The position numbers and the translations under genes were made by a program. Below, one piece after another: positions 63,564 through 64,000 of a stretch of 64,000 bases of DNA. The notes beneath the pieces are model-generated. The model did no database searches. It saw only the letters and a list, made by a program, of their open reading frames with translations, and was not told where the DNA came from. Within the stretch, counting starts at the first letter, position 1. Each line of letters begins with the position of its first letter. Origin of the DNA: Marinomonas spartinae (GTDB lineage: Bacteria; Pseudomonadota; Gammaproteobacteria; Pseudomonadales; Marinomonadaceae); the NCBI RefSeq assembly GCF_900089775.1, contig NZ_FLOB01000003.1:248001-312000 (forward strand), written 5' to 3'.

Positions 63564-64000
63564 ATGAACATTTGTATTGCAGGCGCTGGCGCTATTGGAT
63601 GTACACTCGCTGCCCGCCTAACCAAATCAGGTCAAAATGTTAAAGTACTTGCCAGAGGTGCAACGCTTGAAACGCTTCAAAAGAAAGGTATCCATCTTAC
63701 AGATATAGATGGCGAACACAGAGTCAACGTCATTGCCTCAGACTCAGCAGAAGAATTAGGCTCACAAGATCTTATTTTTATTTGTAGCAAAGCCCCTGCC
63801 TTGCCAACAATGTTAAAGCTGATCGCTCCTATGCTACAGGAAAAAACCGTGGTTATTCCTGTGGTAAACGGCATTCCATGGTGGTATTTCCAAGGCATTG
63901 AGGGACGCTTTTCTGGTGATTGCATTCAAGCCATCGACCCTGAAGGCAGTGTTAGCAAATTGCTATCTTACAATCACCTCATTGGTTGCGTGGTATTTAT
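63564..64000 (+). CDS. Ketopantoate reductase-like protein (N-terminal part)
   Basis: 145 codons are present and the gene runs off the right edge. The N-terminal NADP-binding motif GAGAIGCTLAARL and ICSKAPALPTML fit the PanE/ApbA family. The SKAP form (rather than K-T/S) and the long PVVNGIPWWYFQG segment suggest a paralogue, not necessarily the pantothenate enzyme. It lies beyond a terminator. Confidence 0.78.
   Translation, partial: MNICIAGAGAIGCTLAARLTKSGQNVKVLARGATLETLQKKGIHLTDIDGEHRVNVIASDSAEELGSQDLIFICSKAPALPTMLKLIAPMLQEKTVVIPVVNGIPWWYFQGIEGRFSGDCIQAIDPEGSVSKLLSYNHLIGCVVF

Noticed and set aside
1..64000. tRNA, rRNA or riboswitch
   Set aside because: No cloverleaf, rRNA stretch or known riboswitch core was recognised on either strand by eye.

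Overview
The window looks like a chromosome segment of a marine gammaproteobacterium close to Marinomonas (Oceanospirillales). This rests on a complete Na+-translocating NADH:quinone reductase operon, the folX-mfd-csiV neighbourhood, moderate G+C and an indoleacetate (iac) gene cluster. The genus is inference; no rRNA or tRNA gene is present.

Region 1 (1-12.2 kb) is core metabolism and repair. It holds the start of sthA, nqrM, the nqrABCDEF operon on the minus strand, then folX, mfd and csiV on the plus strand. ApbE, the flavin transferase often found beside nqrF, is absent here.

Region 2 (12.6-40.6 kb) is a Mu-like transposable prophage lying in reverse. Its early end (S24-type repressor, Ner, MuA-like transposase, MuB-like ATPase) is at 35.6-40.4 kb and its tail fibres are at 13.6-18 kb. 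It keeps the Mor activator, holin, amidase, and a full contractile tail and baseplate set (sheath, tube, chaperone with a probable -2 frameshift, tape measure, gp43-gp48 homologues, three fibres). Everything needed for a head is missing: terminases, portal, head morphogenesis protein, protease/scaffold and major capsid. Gam and GemA are missing too. The gaps hold two AHH-type nuclease toxin / Imm11-like immunity cassettes (32.9-34.8 kb and 29.05-30.4 kb) and a nonsense-interrupted DUF6881-like membrane protein gene. The element is therefore a candidate headless, tailocin-like derivative carrying nuclease toxins. It abuts a truncated IS3-family element that had cut a LuxR-type regulator gene.

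Region 3 (40.6-49.8 kb) has a small secreted protein gene, an AT-rich 0.9 kb gap, a GMC oxidoreductase and aldehyde dehydrogenase operon, two AraC-family regulators, a second aldehyde dehydrogenase and a third, divergent AraC regulator.

Region 4 (50-58 kb, minus strand) is an iac-type cluster in the order A-B-I-C-D-E-F-G-H, predicted to convert indole-3-acetate to catechol. Region 5 (58.6-63.5 kb, plus strand) is a divergent ABC uptake system of the branched-chain amino acid/aromatic acid type, with a permease-ATPase fusion. The iac genes and this transporter share a 650 bp promoter region, so uptake and degradation of an indolic or aromatic acid are probably co-regulated. The alcohol and aldehyde dehydrogenases next door could feed the pathway from tryptophol and indoleacetaldehyde (hypothesis). 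The window ends inside a ketopantoate-reductase-like gene.
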